From: Cellulosimicrobium funkei
GTDB taxonomy: Bacteria; Actinomycetota; Actinomycetes; Actinomycetales; Cellulomonadaceae
NCBI RefSeq assembly: GCF_004519295.1
Contig: NZ_SOZH01000004.1
Span: forward strand, 538,403-602,402
Length of the DNA stretch: 64,000 nt
Direction: 5' to 3'
A program made the translations under genes and the position numbers. Position 1 is the first letter of the stretch. Every line of letters begins with the position of its first letter. Of this stretch, positions 43,639 to 52,768 are shown piece by piece. Under the pieces are notes generated by a model that saw only the letters and a program-made list of their open reading frames with translations, was not told the DNA's origin and searched no databases.

Positions 43639-44976
43639 TCAGGACGTGAAGAGGGTACGTGTCACGCGTCCTGCGTCGCGCGTGACCGCCGAGCCGACGA
43701 GCGTCCCGAGCGCGATCCCGAACACGGCGACGACCGCGTTCGCGATCTCCTGCGCGGCCTCCGGGCCCCCGTTCACGAGGTCGGAGAGACCCAGGAGGCT
43801 CAGGGCACCGGGCACGAGGAGCCAGAACGCGGGCAGCGTCGTGACGGCCGCCGGCGGCCCGTGCCGCGAGCGCTCGACGAGCGCGGCGAGCGGGGCGATG
43901 ACGAGCGCCCCGAAGAACCCGGCGAGGGGCGCCGCGGCGAGCGACCCCAGGAGCTGGGCCGCGTAGGCGCCCAGCAGCACGAGCAGGACCCAGGGGAGCG
44001 ACCCGCGCGGGGACGACGCGAAGAGCATCTGCCCCAGCCCGACGGCGAGGATCCCGACCCACGGCGCCCACCACCCGAGGTGGTCGCCCTGCGGTGCCGC
44101 GACGAGCGGGCCCCCGACGGCGGCGCCGGCGACGACGCCGAACACGAGGAGCAGGAGCTGCGCGACGCCGTAGACGAGCCGGCTCGCCCCCGCGACGATC
44201 TGGTTGCTCGTCAGCTCGATCGCCGCGACGGTGAGCACCGACCCGGGCAGGAACGACACGAGCGGCGGGACGAGCACGCTCAGCGGGTCGTCGCCCAGCC
44301 ACGGGTGCACCACGTCCACGGCGAGGAGCGTGACGACGAACGCCGCGACGACGGGCAGGGCGGTCGCGAGCGTGGGCCACCGCGTGCCGAGCCAGCGCAG
44401 CGCCCCGACGAGCAGCCCGAGCGCGAGGTAGACGGGCAGGAGCGGGCCCGTCGGGTTGAGCACGAGGCCGAACCCGACGGTGAGCAGCCCGTGCCCGACG
44501 ACGGTGAGCACGGGCCCGAACCGGGGCGGGCGGGCGACGATCGCGCGCAGCTGGGCCCGCGCGTCGGCGAGCGGGACGTCCGACGTGCGCAGGCGGCGCA
44601 CGAGCGTCATGAGCGCCCCGATCTGGTCGAGGTTGAGACCGCTCGCCTCCGCGGCCGAGAAGTCCGCGACCGCGCCGCTCTCGGTGCTCACCCGGACGAA
44701 GACGCCCGTCGGCAGGACGAGGGTGCCGACGGTCGAGGCGCCCGACCGCCGGGCGACCGCCTCGAGGTCGTCCTCGACGTCGGTGACCGAGCGGCCGGAG
44801 TCGAGGAGCGCCGTCCCGAGCTCGCGCAGGAGGGGCACGAGGTCGGGCGAGACCTCGGGCGGCTCGGGCTCGGCAGCGAGCGGCGGTTCGTCGCCCAGCG
44901 CGCGCAGCACCCGGCGCACGACGCCCGGGGCACGCCGGACGTCGTCGAGCCAGGTCGCGTGCCGGCGGCGGGTCAG
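43639..44976 (-). CDS. Threonine/serine exporter ThrE family protein, likely CTG start
   Basis: This protein of about 445 residues has an N-terminal DUF1212-type cytoplasmic domain (LLRELGTALLDSGRSVTDVEDDLEAVARRSG) with LVLPTGVFVR and SGLNLDQIGALMTLVRRL. About ten membrane helices in two blocks follow, the layout of ThrE exporters. The best start is CTG 44976: it overlaps the upstream stop (CTGA) and has GGAGGG 6 bp before it. The next standard start, GTG 44919, lacks a ribosome-binding site and cuts off TRRRHATWLDD. Confidence 0.85.
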   Translation of the reverse strand: MTRRRHATWLDDVRRAPGVVRRVLRALGDEPPLAAEPEPPEVSPDLVPLLRELGTALLDSGRSVTDVEDDLEAVARRSGASTVGTLVLPTGVFVRVSTESGAVADFSAAEASGLNLDQIGALMTLVRRLRTSDVPLADARAQLRAIVARPPRFGPVLTVVGHGLLTVGFGLVLNPTGPLLPVYLALGLLVGALRWLGTRWPTLATALPVVAAFVVTLLAVDVVHPWLGDDPLSVLVPPLVSFLPGSVLTVAAIELTSNQIVAGASRLVYGVAQLLLLVFGVVAGAAVGGPLVAAPQGDHLGWWAPWVGILAVGLGQMLFASSPRGSLPWVLLVLLGAYAAQLLGSLAAAPLAGFFGALVIAPLAALVERSRHGPPAAVTTLPAFWLLVPGALSLLGLSDLVNGGPEAAQEIANAVVAVFGIALGTLVGSAVTRDAGRVTRTLFTS

Positions 44977-45389
44977 GGCGGGCCCTCCGTGCTCACGGCG
45001 ACGAGCGCGAGCAGGGCGTCCGCGTAGGCGTCGGCCGCGTCGGCGGCGCGGTGCTCGGCCGCCTCGCCGAGGACCTCGGTGCGCACGACGTACCCGTCGG
45101 CGGTCCGTTCGAGCGCGCGGAACGTGCCGCCGAGCAGCTCGCGGAGCTGGCCCTCCAGCGGGTGCCACAGCGCGTCCTCGAGCGCGACGGAGTCGAGCGC
45201 CCACTCCGTCGTGCCGTTGAAGCCGAGCACGACGCCGGTGTCGAACTCGTGCGGCTCGATGGTCATGTCGCTCACGGTGAAGACGTCGCCGTCGGCGCCG
45301 GTGGTGAGGAGGCGGAAGCGGTCGCCCGAGGCGGGGGACCACCGCACGCCCGCGTCGCGCAGGGCGAGCGCGAGCTCCCACGAGATCAT
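44973..45389 (-). CDS. Conserved actinobacterial protein of unknown function
   Basis: This 138-residue protein has a conserved layout: MISWELALALRDAGVRWSPA, then DVFTVSDMTIEPHEF, LGFNGTTEWALDSV and LWHPLEGQLRELLG. I remember relatives that are sometimes mislabelled as pilus assembly protein CpaE; nothing in the sequence supports that. It looks like a small alpha/beta protein. ATG 45389 is preferred over GTG 45398. It is coupled to the ThrE-type exporter gene. Confidence 0.75.
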   Translation of the reverse strand: MISWELALALRDAGVRWSPASGDRFRLLTTGADGDVFTVSDMTIEPHEFDTGVVLGFNGTTEWALDSVALEDALWHPLEGQLRELLGGTFRALERTADGYVVRTEVLGEAAEHRAADAADAYADALLALVAVSTEGPP

Positions 45390-45513
45390 GCCTGCCACGG
45401 TAGGCCCGGCCCGGCCGCCGCGCGCGTCGGCCCGCGTCCCGACCCGCGGGACGATCCGTCCCGCGCCGGCGCGCGTTCACGACCCGGAAACACTCGCCGC
45501 GTTCACTCGTCCC

Positions 45514-46224
45514 ATGACCCACGACGTCCCCGGGGACGCGCGGCGGACCGGCGGCGACCCCGCCCGCGCCGTGCCCCCGAACCCGCCCGCCCGACCCCGC
45601 TCCGGCCCGGCCCTCGCCGGCGCCGGTCCTGTGACCGTCGCGATCGAGCGCCGCGTCCGGCCCGAGAACGTCCCCGCCGTCACGCGCTGGGTGCAGGACG
45701 GGGTCAACCTCGCCAACCGCTACCCGGGCTTCCTCGGCTCCGGCTGGGTGCGCGCGTCCGCCGGGTCGCACGACTGGCACATGCTCTACCGGTTCGCGGA
45801 CGCCGCGACGCTCGACGCGTGGGAGACCTCGCCCGACCGGGTGGGCTGGCTCGCGCGGGGGCGGGACCTCGTCGAGGAGACGCGGGTCGAGCGCCGCACG
45901 GGCATCGAGGGCTGGTTCGACACCCCGACGTCTCCCGCGCCGTCGAGCGCGTCGGTCGTCGCGGCGCCGCCCCGCTGGAAGCAGTCCGTGAGCATCTGGC
46001 TCGGGTTCTTCCCGGTGAACCTCGCGTTCACCGTGCTCGTCGGGAGCCTGGTCCCGGCGTGGGACGAGGTGCCGGTCGTCCCGCGCGTGCTCGCCACGAC
46101 GCTCGTCCTCACGCCCGTCATGACCTACCTCGTGCTGCCGCGCGTGACGCAGGTGCTCGCGCCGTGGCTGGCCCACCCTCCGCGGTCCCGGGCGCCCCGC
46201 GTCCGACGCGCGGCCCGGAGGTGA
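45514..46224 (+). CDS. Antibiotic-biosynthesis-monooxygenase-domain membrane protein
   Basis: This 236-residue protein has a Pro/Ala-rich start, then a ferredoxin-like ABM domain (about 40-140: VTVAIERRVRPENVPAVTRW, YPGFLGSGWVR, WHMLYRFADAATLDAWETSP). Two C-terminal membrane helices follow (SIWLGFFPVNLAFTVLVGSL and VLATTLVLTPVMTYLVLPRV). The ABM-plus-two-helix arrangement is common in actinobacteria; enzyme activity is unproven. It stands alone before the mechanosensitive channel gene. Confidence 0.85.
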   Translation: MTHDVPGDARRTGGDPARAVPPNPPARPRSGPALAGAGPVTVAIERRVRPENVPAVTRWVQDGVNLANRYPGFLGSGWVRASAGSHDWHMLYRFADAATLDAWETSPDRVGWLARGRDLVEETRVERRTGIEGWFDTPTSPAPSSASVVAAPPRWKQSVSIWLGFFPVNLAFTVLVGSLVPAWDEVPVVPRVLATTLVLTPVMTYLVLPRVTQVLAPWLAHPPRSRAPRVRRAARR

Positions 46225-46253
46225 CGGTCTCGCACCCTGCCTAGCCTGGGGGG

Positions 46254-47855
46254 ATGGACACCGAGCTCGAGAACACGACCGACGTCCTGCTCACCCTCGG
46301 TGCGGTCGCGGCGGGCGTGGTCCTGGCGTTCGTGCTGGGGACGGTGATCTCCGCCGTCGTGCGGCGGGCCGGGCGGCGCAGCGAGCTGGCCCGGGACCTG
46401 TCGCGACGGCTCCGGCGGCCGGACCGCGCGGTCCTCACCGTCGTCGCCGTCTGGATCGCCGTGCGCGTCACCACCGACGCCGGGACGCCGTGGCGGCCCG
46501 CCGTCGAGCACCTGCTGCTCATCGCGCTCATCGTGGTCGGGGCGTGGTGGGTGGGCGCGATCGCGTTCGTGCTCGAGGACTCCGCGCTCCAGCGCTACCG
46601 TATGGACACCGCGGACAACCGGCACGCGCGCCGCGTCCGGACGCAGATCACGGTGCTGCGGCGGCTCACCGTCGCGGTGATCGTCGTGTGCGCGGTCGCG
46701 GGCATCCTGCTGACGTTCCCCGCAGCGCGCGCGGCGGGGGCGAGCCTCCTCGCGTCGGCCGGGCTCATCTCGATCGTCGCGGGGCTCGCGGCGCAGACGT
46801 CGCTCGCCAACGTGTTCGCGGGCATGCAGATCGCGTTCACCGACGCGATTCGCGTCGACGACGTCGTGGTGCTCGAGGGCGAGTGGGGGCGCATCGAGGA
46901 GATCACGATGACGTACGTCGTCGTGCACCTGTGGGACGACCGTCGGCTCATCATGCCGTCGACCTACTTCACGACGACGCCGTTCCAGAACTGGACGCGG
47001 CGCGCGGCCGACCTGCTGGGCACGGTCGAGCTCGACCTCGACTTCGAGGTGCCGGTCGGCCCGATGCGGGCCGAGCTGCGGCGGCTGCTGAGGCTCACGG
47101 ACCTGTGGGACGAGCGCGTCGGCATCCTCCAGGTGACCGACGCCGTCGGGGGCCTCGTGCGCGTGCGGGCTCTCGTCAGCGCGCACGACGCCCCGACGCT
47201 GTTCGACCTGCGGTGCTTCGTGCGCGAGGGACTCGTCGACTGGTTGCAGCGCGCCGCGCCCCAGGGCCTGCCGCGCACGCGGCTCGAGCGCGCGGTGGAC
47301 GCCCTGGACCTCGACGGACCGGACGAGCGCGACGGGCTCGGCGCGCCGGACGGGTCCGACGCGTCCGGTGGCCCCGGCCGCGACGCCACGGACGACGGCG
47401 GTCCCGTCGCCCCGGCGCGGCCGCCCCGGCTCCCCGCCGAGCGCGGTGCGCGCCGCGCCGACGCGCCCGTCGTCCTCGGCACGATCCGGCGCGCGGGCCG
47501 GGGCGCGGGCGCCGCGCCGAGCGAGGACCCGACGCGGCTCGTCGGGGTCGTGCCGGGCCCGGACGACGGCGCAGGTCGTCCCGGCCCCACCGGGCCGACC
47601 GCGGCGGACGGGGGCGTCGACGCCGAGGCGCCGGGCGGCACCCGGCCGCTGCCCGCCGTCGGGCACGACGACGACCTGCCCGAGGCCGCGGAGTCCGCCT
47701 TCTTCAGCGGGACGCCCGAGGGCGAGGAGCGCTCGCGGGCGTTCGCCGGGCCCGGCCAGGACGTCATCGAGGAGCGCGAGCGCACCGCCGAGCACGAGAC
47801 GGTGCCGGACGAGACCCCCGACCACGACACCGGCGACGGTCGAGCACGTGGTTGA
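46254..47855 (+). CDS. MscS-family mechanosensitive ion channel
   Basis: This 533-residue protein has about four membrane helices. The pore helix and beta domain read LLASAGLISIVAGLAAQTSL, ANVFAGMQIAFTDAIRVDDVV and EEITMTYVVVHLWDDRRLIM, the core MscS signature with the Gly/Ala-rich pore lining. The last 170 or so residues are acidic, Pro/Gly-rich and probably disordered. It would release solutes during hypo-osmotic shock. Confidence 0.92.
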   Translation: MDTELENTTDVLLTLGAVAAGVVLAFVLGTVISAVVRRAGRRSELARDLSRRLRRPDRAVLTVVAVWIAVRVTTDAGTPWRPAVEHLLLIALIVVGAWWVGAIAFVLEDSALQRYRMDTADNRHARRVRTQITVLRRLTVAVIVVCAVAGILLTFPAARAAGASLLASAGLISIVAGLAAQTSLANVFAGMQIAFTDAIRVDDVVVLEGEWGRIEEITMTYVVVHLWDDRRLIMPSTYFTTTPFQNWTRRAADLLGTVELDLDFEVPVGPMRAELRRLLRLTDLWDERVGILQVTDAVGGLVRVRALVSAHDAPTLFDLRCFVREGLVDWLQRAAPQGLPRTRLERAVDALDLDGPDERDGLGAPDGSDASGGPGRDATDDGGPVAPARPPRLPAERGARRADAPVVLGTIRRAGRGAGAAPSEDPTRLVGVVPGPDDGAGRPGPTGPTAADGGVDAEAPGGTRPLPAVGHDDDLPEAAESAFFSGTPEGEERSRAFAGPGQDVIEERERTAEHETVPDETPDHDTGDGRARG

Positions 47856-47909
47856 CGACCGGATCGGCCGCGACGCGGTCGCGGATCCCGTGCTGGACGG
47901 CGAGGGTCG

Positions 47910-48683
47910 TCAGGCCAGGGGCGGGAGGGTGGGGATGTCGATGCTGGCGTCCGCGTAGGGGGCGACGAGGAGCGTCGCGGTGGCCCAGCCGCGCGTGAGC
48001 AGGCCGGTGTCGGAGTCGGGCTCGGAGTGCCGCTCGGTGCCCGAGTACTGGAGCACGAGGTGCCGGTCGCCGTCCTCGTGGATGTTCGCCTGGACGAGGC
48101 CGAACGACGCGAGGGGCGCCTGCCGCAGCCCGCGCAGGCGGTCGGGGGCGACGTCGGGCACGTTGACGTTGAGCGTGCGCCGGTCGAGCGGGACGTCGGT
48201 GGCGCTCCTGTCCATCCAGGCGAGCACGTGGTCGGTGACGAGCCGCGCGGTGTCCCAGTGCCGCGGCTCGGCGGCGTCGACCGAGACGGCGAGCGACCGG
48301 ATGCCGTGCGTCATCGCGGACAGCGCCGCGCCGACGGTGCCCGAGTGCAGGATCGCGTTGCCCGTGTTCGCGCCCTTGTTGGCGCCCGAGAGCACGAGGT
48401 CGGGCCGCGGGCCGAACCCGCCGTACGCGGCGACGAACGCGATGAGCGCGGGGGCGGCGCGCACGGCGTAGGAGGTGACGTCGTCGGGCAGGCCGGGCGC
48501 GCGGCGCGGCTCGACGGCGAGCCGGCCGTCGCGCTCGGCGCCCAGCAGCGCGGCGCTCGCCCCGGACGACTCCCGGGCGGGCGCCGCGACGACGACCTCG
48601 TACCCGGCGTCGAGCGCCGCCCCGGCGAGCACCGCCAGGCCGGGGGAGTCGATCCCGTCGTCGTTGGTCACGAGTGCGCGCAC
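47910..48683 (-). CDS. surE: 5'/3'-nucleotidase SurE
   Basis: This 257-residue metal-dependent phosphatase removes phosphate from nucleoside monophosphates and is linked to stationary-phase survival. It starts RALVTNDDGIDSPGL, with the catalytic DD pair, and has SGANKGANTG with the metal-binding Asn and HSGTVGAALSAMTHGIRSLA. GTG 48683 follows AGGAGGA. The longer frame to 48734 is a Pro/Asn-rich artefact of a near-repeated GGTTCGGGTTCGGGT sequence. Confidence 0.93.
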   Translation of the reverse strand: MRALVTNDDGIDSPGLAVLAGAALDAGYEVVVAAPARESSGASAALLGAERDGRLAVEPRRAPGLPDDVTSYAVRAAPALIAFVAAYGGFGPRPDLVLSGANKGANTGNAILHSGTVGAALSAMTHGIRSLAVSVDAAEPRHWDTARLVTDHVLAWMDRSATDVPLDRRTLNVNVPDVAPDRLRGLRQAPLASFGLVQANIHEDGDRHLVLQYSGTERHSEPDSDTGLLTRGWATATLLVAPYADASIDIPTLPPLA

Positions 48684-48750
48684 GCGGTCCTCCTGAGGGT
48701 TCGGGTTCGGGTCCGGGTTCTGGTGCGGGGCCACGCTCCGCGGGCCCGCG

Positions 48751-49761
48751 TCAGGTCACGTCCTCGACCGTGACGCTGCGCGCGAAGCGCTCGATCTGGT
48801 CGCGGCGGCCCGTCCCGAGGCCCCGCCGCGTGACGTTGAGCGCCCCGGCCGCGGCGCCGAGCCGGACGGCGTCGGGCAGGCCGAGCCCGCGCCCCAGCCC
48901 GACGGCGATCCCCGCCGTCATCGAGTCGCCCGCGCCGCGGTGGTCGACGGTCGTGACGCGGGGCGTCGTGACCCGGTACGTGTGCTCGCGCGTGACGAGC
49001 AGCGAGGGGTCGTGCGCGCGGGACACGACGAGCGCGCGCGGGCCGGCGTCGACCATGGCGCGCGCGGACCGCAGGAGCGACTCCTCGGACTCGTCGTCGC
49101 TGAAGCCGCCCTCGACGAGCTCCTCGTGGCTCATCTTGAGCACGACCCCCGGCGCGTCGGCGACGGCCCGCGCCTGGTCGGCGGAGAGGTCCGCGACGAC
49201 CTGGCGGTCCGAGGCGTGCAGGTCGTGGGCGAGGCGCCGGAAGAACGACGCGGGGACCCCGACGCCGGTCTCCGAGCCGGTGAGGATCGTGACGGCCGCG
49301 TCGAGCGCGCTGACCAGGACGGTGCTGTAGAGGTCGTCGACCTCGTGCCGGTTCAGGGGGTAGGGGTCCATCGTCACGAGCTCGGTGCGCTGCCCGCTGC
49401 GCCGGTCGTGGACGAACGCCCCGTTGCCGCCGGTGCCGACCGTGCGCAGCTCGAGGTTCTCGGTGCGGGCGAGGTGCGCCGCGACGCTGCCCGTCTCGCC
49501 GCCGAACGGCCCGCAGACCACGACGTGGGCCCCGAGCGAATAGGCCATGCGGGCGAGCCACAGGCCCTGCCCGCCAGGGTGGACGTGCACCTCGGGCGAC
49601 GTCTCGGTCGGCCCGGCGGGCTCGATCTCGATCGCGAGCAGCGGGGTCAGGGCGAGCACGCACACCGCGGGCGACCGGGGCGCGCCGCCGGTCGCGGCAG
49701 GGCTCGTCGCGGTGCCGGGCGGGTGCGCGCCCGGGGGCGTCGGCGGGGTCGTCGCGCTCAT
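48751..49761 (-). CDS. PfkB-family sugar kinase (phosphofructokinase-like)
   Basis: This 336-residue ribokinase-fold protein has a Pro-rich start of about 30 residues. HVHPGGQGLWLARMAYSLG is the substrate-binding GG motif. VVTVDHRGAGDSMTAG contains the catalytic DxxGAGD aspartate, with the second position being R. It resembles the 1-phosphofructokinase/tagatose-6-phosphate kinase branch, but the substrate cannot be assigned. It lies between surE and the GDPD gene on the same strand. Confidence 0.87.
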   Translation of the reverse strand: MSATTPPTPPGAHPPGTATSPAATGGAPRSPAVCVLALTPLLAIEIEPAGPTETSPEVHVHPGGQGLWLARMAYSLGAHVVVCGPFGGETGSVAAHLARTENLELRTVGTGGNGAFVHDRRSGQRTELVTMDPYPLNRHEVDDLYSTVLVSALDAAVTILTGSETGVGVPASFFRRLAHDLHASDRQVVADLSADQARAVADAPGVVLKMSHEELVEGGFSDDESEESLLRSARAMVDAGPRALVVSRAHDPSLLVTREHTYRVTTPRVTTVDHRGAGDSMTAGIAVGLGRGLGLPDAVRLGAAAGALNVTRRGLGTGRRDQIERFARSVTVEDVT

Positions 49762-49770
49762 CCGTCGAGG

Positions 49771-50658
49771 CTAGGGCGACGCGGCGAGGTCCACCTCTCG
49801 GGCGCCCGCGTGCGCGGCGGGGCCGAGCCGCGCGTCGAGCCAGCCGACGAGGCGGTCGGGTCGGTCGGTCATGATGCCGTCGACGCCCTGGACCAGGAGG
49901 TCGTCCCACTCGTCCGGCGTGTCCGCGGTCCAGACGTGCACGCGCAGGCCCGCGTCGCGCAGCGTCTCCACGAGGCCCGGCTCGTGCGCGAGGAGCGCGA
50001 CCTCCGGGTGGCACCCCACGACCCCGAGGTCCGCGCACACCGCGACCAGCTCGTCCAGGCTGTCCGGGTGCAGCGCGAGCAGCAGCGCCCGGTCGAGGTG
50101 CGGCGCGGCGTCGCGCAGCGCGGCGACCGTGGGCGGCCAGAACGACTGGACGACCACCCGGTCCCCGATCCCGGCGGCGTCCACGACCCCCGTCACGAGC
50201 GCCGCGTCGTCCGCTGACCACACGCCCTTGAGCTCGACGAGCAGCTCCAGCCCGGGCCGCTCCGCGACGAACCGCGCCGCCTCCTCGAACGTGGGGACGC
50301 GCTGGCCCGCGAACGCCCGCGCGAACGACGACCCGGCGTCCAGCGCGCGGACCTGCGCCAGCGTCAGTCCGTCCACGCGGCCGGTGCCGTCCGTCGTCTC
50401 GTCCACGACGTCGTCGTGCAGCACCACGACGTGCCGGTCGGCCGTGAGGTGCACGTCGAGCTCGATCGCGTCCGCGCCCGCGCGCCACGCCGCCTCGAAC
50501 GCCGCGAGCGTGTTCTGCGGAGCGACGGACGAGTTGCCCCGGTGCCCGACGACGAGCGGCCGGCCCGCGCGGTCGGCGGCCGGTTCGAGGAGCCGGGCGC
50601 GACCCGGTGCGCCGGGCGGCTCCGCCGGCGTCCGGGGTGCGGTGCGGTCGAGCGGCAT
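49771..50658 (-). CDS. Glycerophosphodiester phosphodiesterase family protein
   Basis: This 295-residue TIM-barrel enzyme hydrolyses glycerophosphodiesters to glycerol-3-phosphate and an alcohol. The catalytic residues are in VGHRGNSSVAPQNT, ELDVHLTADRHVVVLHD (E, D and H), and VELKGVW. No signal peptide is seen, so it is probably cytoplasmic. ATG 50658 starts a sensible N-terminus; the long upstream frame is arginine-rich and non-coding in character. Confidence 0.92.
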   Translation of the reverse strand: MPLDRTAPRTPAEPPGAPGRARLLEPAADRAGRPLVVGHRGNSSVAPQNTLAAFEAAWRAGADAIELDVHLTADRHVVVLHDDVVDETTDGTGRVDGLTLAQVRALDAGSSFARAFAGQRVPTFEEAARFVAERPGLELLVELKGVWSADDAALVTGVVDAAGIGDRVVVQSFWPPTVAALRDAAPHLDRALLLALHPDSLDELVAVCADLGVVGCHPEVALLAHEPGLVETLRDAGLRVHVWTADTPDEWDDLLVQGVDGIMTDRPDRLVGWLDARLGPAAHAGAREVDLAASP

Positions 50659-50756
50659 GGGGCCAGTCTCGCGCGCGGCGCGCCCGGCCGTCCTGTGCAG
50701 GACGCCGCGTGCCGGACGTTTCCGCCGACGTTCACCCGGTCGTCGTGCGGCGCCGG

Positions 50757-51320
50757 TCAGCGCGCCCGGCCGGTGAGCGCGAGGAGGCGCGTGAGGTCGT
50801 CGGCGCCGTCGTCGACGTCGAGGGGACCGCGGAAGAGCGGGCCGGGCTCGAGGAACGTCGAGCGCGCCTCGGCGTAGCGCAGCGCCCACGCGACGAGCGC
50901 CGGGTCGACCTCCTCGTCCCCGCCCGTCGCCCGGGCCAGGTCCCACGCGTGCACCACGAGGTCGAACGTCATCTGCGCGCAGTACTCCGCGCCCGACTCG
51001 TCGCCGTACGAGAGATGCACGCGACGGTCGAGGGCGTCCGGCGCGAGGAACGCCTCGCGCGCCTGGACGGACGCGTCGACCCAGCGGTCGACGGGGTCGT
51101 CGCCCAGCACGTCCCCGTCGAACACGCCGCCGACGTCCTCGATCCAGCGGCCCGCGAGGAGCTCCGGGGCCCAGAGCTGCTCGGCCGTGACGTGGTTGAC
51201 GAGGTCGCGCACGGTCCAGTCCGCGTCGGGCGTGGGGAGCGGCCAGCGGTCGTCGCGCAGCGGGCGCACGAGCGCGTCGAACGCGCCGATCGCGTCGCCG
51301 TGGGCGGCGAGGACGTCCAT
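50757..51320 (-). CDS. TIGR03086-type metal-binding protein (mycothiol-dependent DinB-like fold)
   Basis: This 187-residue four-helix protein has WTVRDLVNHVTAEQLWAPELL, with the conserved His of the DinB/MDMPI fold, and MTFDLVVHAWDLARATG with the second His. This matches the TIGR03086 family, thought to use mycothiol or metals; the reactions are mostly unknown. ATG 51320 follows GGGAGG, so the longer frame to 51359 is rejected. Confidence 0.87.
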   Translation of the reverse strand: MDVLAAHGDAIGAFDALVRPLRDDRWPLPTPDADWTVRDLVNHVTAEQLWAPELLAGRWIEDVGGVFDGDVLGDDPVDRWVDASVQAREAFLAPDALDRRVHLSYGDESGAEYCAQMTFDLVVHAWDLARATGGDEEVDPALVAWALRYAEARSTFLEPGPLFRGPLDVDDGADDLTRLLALTGRAR

Positions 51321-51396
51321 GCGGGCCTCCCGGGGCGGGGTGCTGCGGTGCTCCTCCACCGTGGCACGCCCCGCCGCGGCCCGCAGGTCGAGCAGC

Positions 51397-51437
51397 GCGG
51401 CCCGCGGCCCCCGGGGACGGTGGGCGCCGCGGGCCGC
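51397..51437 (-). terminator. Terminator downstream of the dehydrogenase gene
   Basis: GCGGCCCGCGGC (51397-51408) pairs with GCCGCGGGCCGC (51426-51437) in a 12-bp stem just after the dehydrogenase stop on the minus strand. Confidence 0.6.
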
Positions 51438-51441
51438 CGTC

Positions 51442-52500
51442 TCACACCGACACGACGATCTTCACGTGGTCGTCCTTGTGGTCGATGAGCTCTCGGTACC
51501 CCTTCTCCACGACGTCCTCGACGGCGATGCGGCTCGTCACGAACGGGGCGAGGTCGACCTTGCCCTCCTGCACGAGCCGGATCACGGCCGGGTGGTCGTC
51601 CGCGTACCCGATCGCGCCCTTGATGGTCAGCTCGCGGAGCAGGACCGTCATGACGTCGAGCGTCGGCGGCTCGGAGAACAGCGCCACGATCTGGAGCGTG
51701 CCGCCCGCCTTGAGCGCGCGGGTCAGCGTGTCGAGCACGGGCTGCGCGCCCGAGCACTCGATCGCGACGTCCGCGCCGCGGCCGTCCGTGAGCTCGAGGA
51801 CGCGCGCGGCGACGTCGACCTCGCGCGGGTCGAGGACGTCGTCGGCCACCCCGGTCTCCAGCGCCTTGGCCTTGCGCGCCCCGCTCACCTCCGTGACGAT
51901 CGCGCGCGCCCCGATCGCGTGCAGCACGGCGCACGTGAGCAGGCCGATCGGACCTGCGCCGCCGACGAGGACCGTGTCGCCCGCCTGCGCCCCGGAGAGG
52001 CGGACGCCGTGGTACGCGACGGCCAGCGGCTCGATGAGCGCCGCCTGGTCCAGCGGGACGTCGCCCACCGGGTGCACCCACCGCCGCTCGACCACGACGT
52101 GCTCCGCCAGCCCGCCGCCGCGGCCGGAGATGCCGATGAAGCCCATCTTCACGCACGCGTTGTAGAGCCCGTCACGGCACGGCGGGCACTCGCCGCACAC
52201 CATGAACGGCTCGACGACGACCGCGTCCCCGACCGCGAGGCCCTCGACGCCCTCGCCGAGCTCCTCGACCACGCCGGAGAACTCGTGCCCGAACACGACG
52301 GGCAGCGTCTCGCCCGACAGGGGGTGCGGCTGCGTCTCCGACGGCGCCGGCGGGAACGGGCCCTCGAGGTAGAGGTGCAGGTCCGAGCCGCAGATCCCCG
52401 TCCACGCGGGCCGGATCTTCACGGTCCCCGGCCGGGTCTCGGGCTCCGGGACGTCCTCGATCCGGAGGTCTTCCTTGCCGTGGTACCGCGCCGCCTTCAT
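51442..52500 (-). CDS. Zinc-dependent 2,3-butanediol dehydrogenase-like alcohol dehydrogenase
   Basis: This 352-residue medium-chain dehydrogenase has catalytic-zinc ligands in GICGSDLHLY and FGHEFSG, and the structural-zinc cysteines in CGECPPCRDGLYNAC. The Rossmann motif is LVGGAGPIGLLTC. FIGISGRGGGLAEHVVV and PLAVAYHGVRLS are typical of (R,R)-butanediol dehydrogenase-like enzymes, which interconvert acetoin and butanediol. ATG 52500 follows GAGGTGAG. It is transcribed alone. Confidence 0.92.
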   Translation of the reverse strand: MKAARYHGKEDLRIEDVPEPETRPGTVKIRPAWTGICGSDLHLYLEGPFPPAPSETQPHPLSGETLPVVFGHEFSGVVEELGEGVEGLAVGDAVVVEPFMVCGECPPCRDGLYNACVKMGFIGISGRGGGLAEHVVVERRWVHPVGDVPLDQAALIEPLAVAYHGVRLSGAQAGDTVLVGGAGPIGLLTCAVLHAIGARAIVTEVSGARKAKALETGVADDVLDPREVDVAARVLELTDGRGADVAIECSGAQPVLDTLTRALKAGGTLQIVALFSEPPTLDVMTVLLRELTIKGAIGYADDHPAVIRLVQEGKVDLAPFVTSRIAVEDVVEKGYRELIDHKDDHVKIVVSV

Positions 52501-52768
52501 CGTGCTCACCTCGTCCGTCGTGCCGCGCGCACCGGTCGGTGCGCGGCGGCCGGTCCCGGACCGGTCCTCGGTGCACCCGCGGCGACCCGTGGTTCCCGAC
52601 CGCACCTCCACGGTAGGCCCGAGGCCCCGCCCCGGGCCGCGCCGAAGGTCCCGCCGGACGGGGCCGGTCGTCGTCGGCCGCGATACTGGGGCCCGTGACG
52701 CCGAACCCGACCCCGGTCCCGACCGTGACGCGCGCCGCGCACCGTCCCGCGCAGGGCGGAGCCCGCGC

